Below, piece by piece: positions 63,362 through 64,000 of a stretch of 64,000 nucleotides of DNA. The position numbers were made by a program, and so were the translations under genes. This stretch comes from Leishmania infantum JPCM5. Taxonomy: Eukaryota; Euglenozoa; Kinetoplastea; Trypanosomatida; Trypanosomatidae. How positions within the stretch are numbered: the first letter of the stretch is position 1; the number at the start of each line of letters is the position of its first letter. The notes under the pieces are model-generated. The model made no database searches and had not been told where the DNA came from. It was given only the letters and a program-made list of their open reading frames with translations. The DNA lies in the NCBI RefSeq assembly GCF_000002875.2, contig NC_009402.2, positions 183,501 to 247,500 on the forward strand, read 5' to 3'.

Positions 63362-64000
63362 CGACGGTGTGTGGACGGATGGGGAGACACAGCAAAGTGG
63401 GGGATGAAGTGTGGGGTCGGCATGCGTGTTGTTTTGTTTCTTTCCTGCTCATACCACTGACACCCCTATGCATGCTTGGGCACATGAGGGTGGCGTCTTC
63501 TCCTCTCCGCCTGCTCTTCCGTTCTCTCTCTGCACGCCTGCCTTGTCGAAAGCTCTCTTCCCCTTCCTGGCTGCTGTTTTCTTTCTCCAAGTGCGTCGCC
63601 ATTATTATTGCTGCTCTTCTTGCTTGGCGTGTCGGCTTCAGATGGTTATGTCTGTCTACGTGCGTGTGTGTGTAGGTGTGTATTGGGGGCCGTCTGCCTC
63701 TCTTTTCCCTCCCTTGCCGCTGAGCGCGCTTGTGACTGGGCTTTCCCGTTAGTGTGCATACATGTCCAGCATACCTTCCCACCACTCCCATCGCCATCCA
63801 CATCATCTGCCACCATGACGTATTTCAGTGAGCGCTGCCGATTTCTTCGAGTTGTACTTGCTTCTCTGTTCTCCAAATGATCCTGTCGCTGTGCTTGATT
63901 TAGGATTGCGCGTGCGAGCTCGCTTGCGTCTTGTCTTCTGTCTGTCTTTCCCCACTTCGCATGCTGCTGCCCCGCCCCCCTCCCCACCCCACCCTTGGTC
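63362..64000. other. Spacer at right edge
   Basis: Pyrimidine-rich plus-strand sequence with short GT runs, expected to be the 3' UTR of the FYVE-domain gene and processing signals for the next gene to the right. No coding frame supported. Confidence 0.55.

Noticed and set aside
1..64000. tRNA, rRNA, snoRNA clusters, CRISPR arrays, bacterial-type operons
   Set aside because: No cloverleaf, rRNA core or spaced-repeat pattern was recognised by eye; short structured ncRNAs could be missed without a covariance search.

Overview
The window looks like nuclear chromosomal DNA of a Leishmania-type trypanosomatid. The evidence is intron-free genes in long same-strand runs, broad gene-poor spacers full of polypyrimidine tracts and (GT)n/(CA)n microsatellites, GC-rich third codon positions, AG acceptors just 5' of several start codons, and SIDER-type degenerate retroposons in the spacers. 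From memory, the order carboxypeptidase, tubulin cofactor, PF20, UNG, KCTD-like protein, aconitase resembles Leishmania chromosome 18. That placement was not checked by any search.

Layout. Two divergent polycistronic units meet at about 38.7-40.6 kb. The left unit is on the minus strand. Read in transcription order (right to left) it holds V-ATPase subunit C, a secreted coiled-coil protein, a TMEM135-like membrane protein, an RP2-like TBCC-domain protein, a coiled-coil protein, aconitase, a PPR-like protein, a BTB/T1 (KCTD-like) protein, uracil-DNA glycosylase, PF20/SPAG16, tubulin cofactor B and serine carboxypeptidase. The right unit is on the plus strand: a large ASH/MSP-like repeat protein, an ECH1-like dienoyl-CoA isomerase, a single-RRM RNA-binding protein, and a protein with five RanBP2-type zinc fingers plus a FYVE finger. 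The divergent strand switch is the expected Pol II start region for both units.

The spacers hold most of the unusual material. Two retroposon copies (about 30.26-30.82 and 39.19-39.73 kb) are direct repeats with 447 bp of perfect identity; one lies inside the strand-switch region. A 313-bp, roughly 98% identical inverted repeat lies at 58.0-59.2 kb, inside a 9.4-kb stretch with no recognisable gene. That stretch also holds a GC-rich unique island with a 21-bp palindrome, a likely retroposon 5' signature and a 28-bp AT palindrome. A 5.1-kb pyrimidine-rich spacer precedes the RNA-binding protein.

Functionally, several genes belong to flagellum or microtubule biology (tubulin cofactor B, PF20, RP2-like, probably the ASH-repeat protein). 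Trypanosomatid gene order usually has little functional logic, so this may be chance. I found no tRNA, rRNA, CRISPR, viral or toxin genes. Function calls come from motifs read by eye. Start codons were checked base by base, and several longer open frames that begin at TTG or GTG were trimmed to the first ATG.
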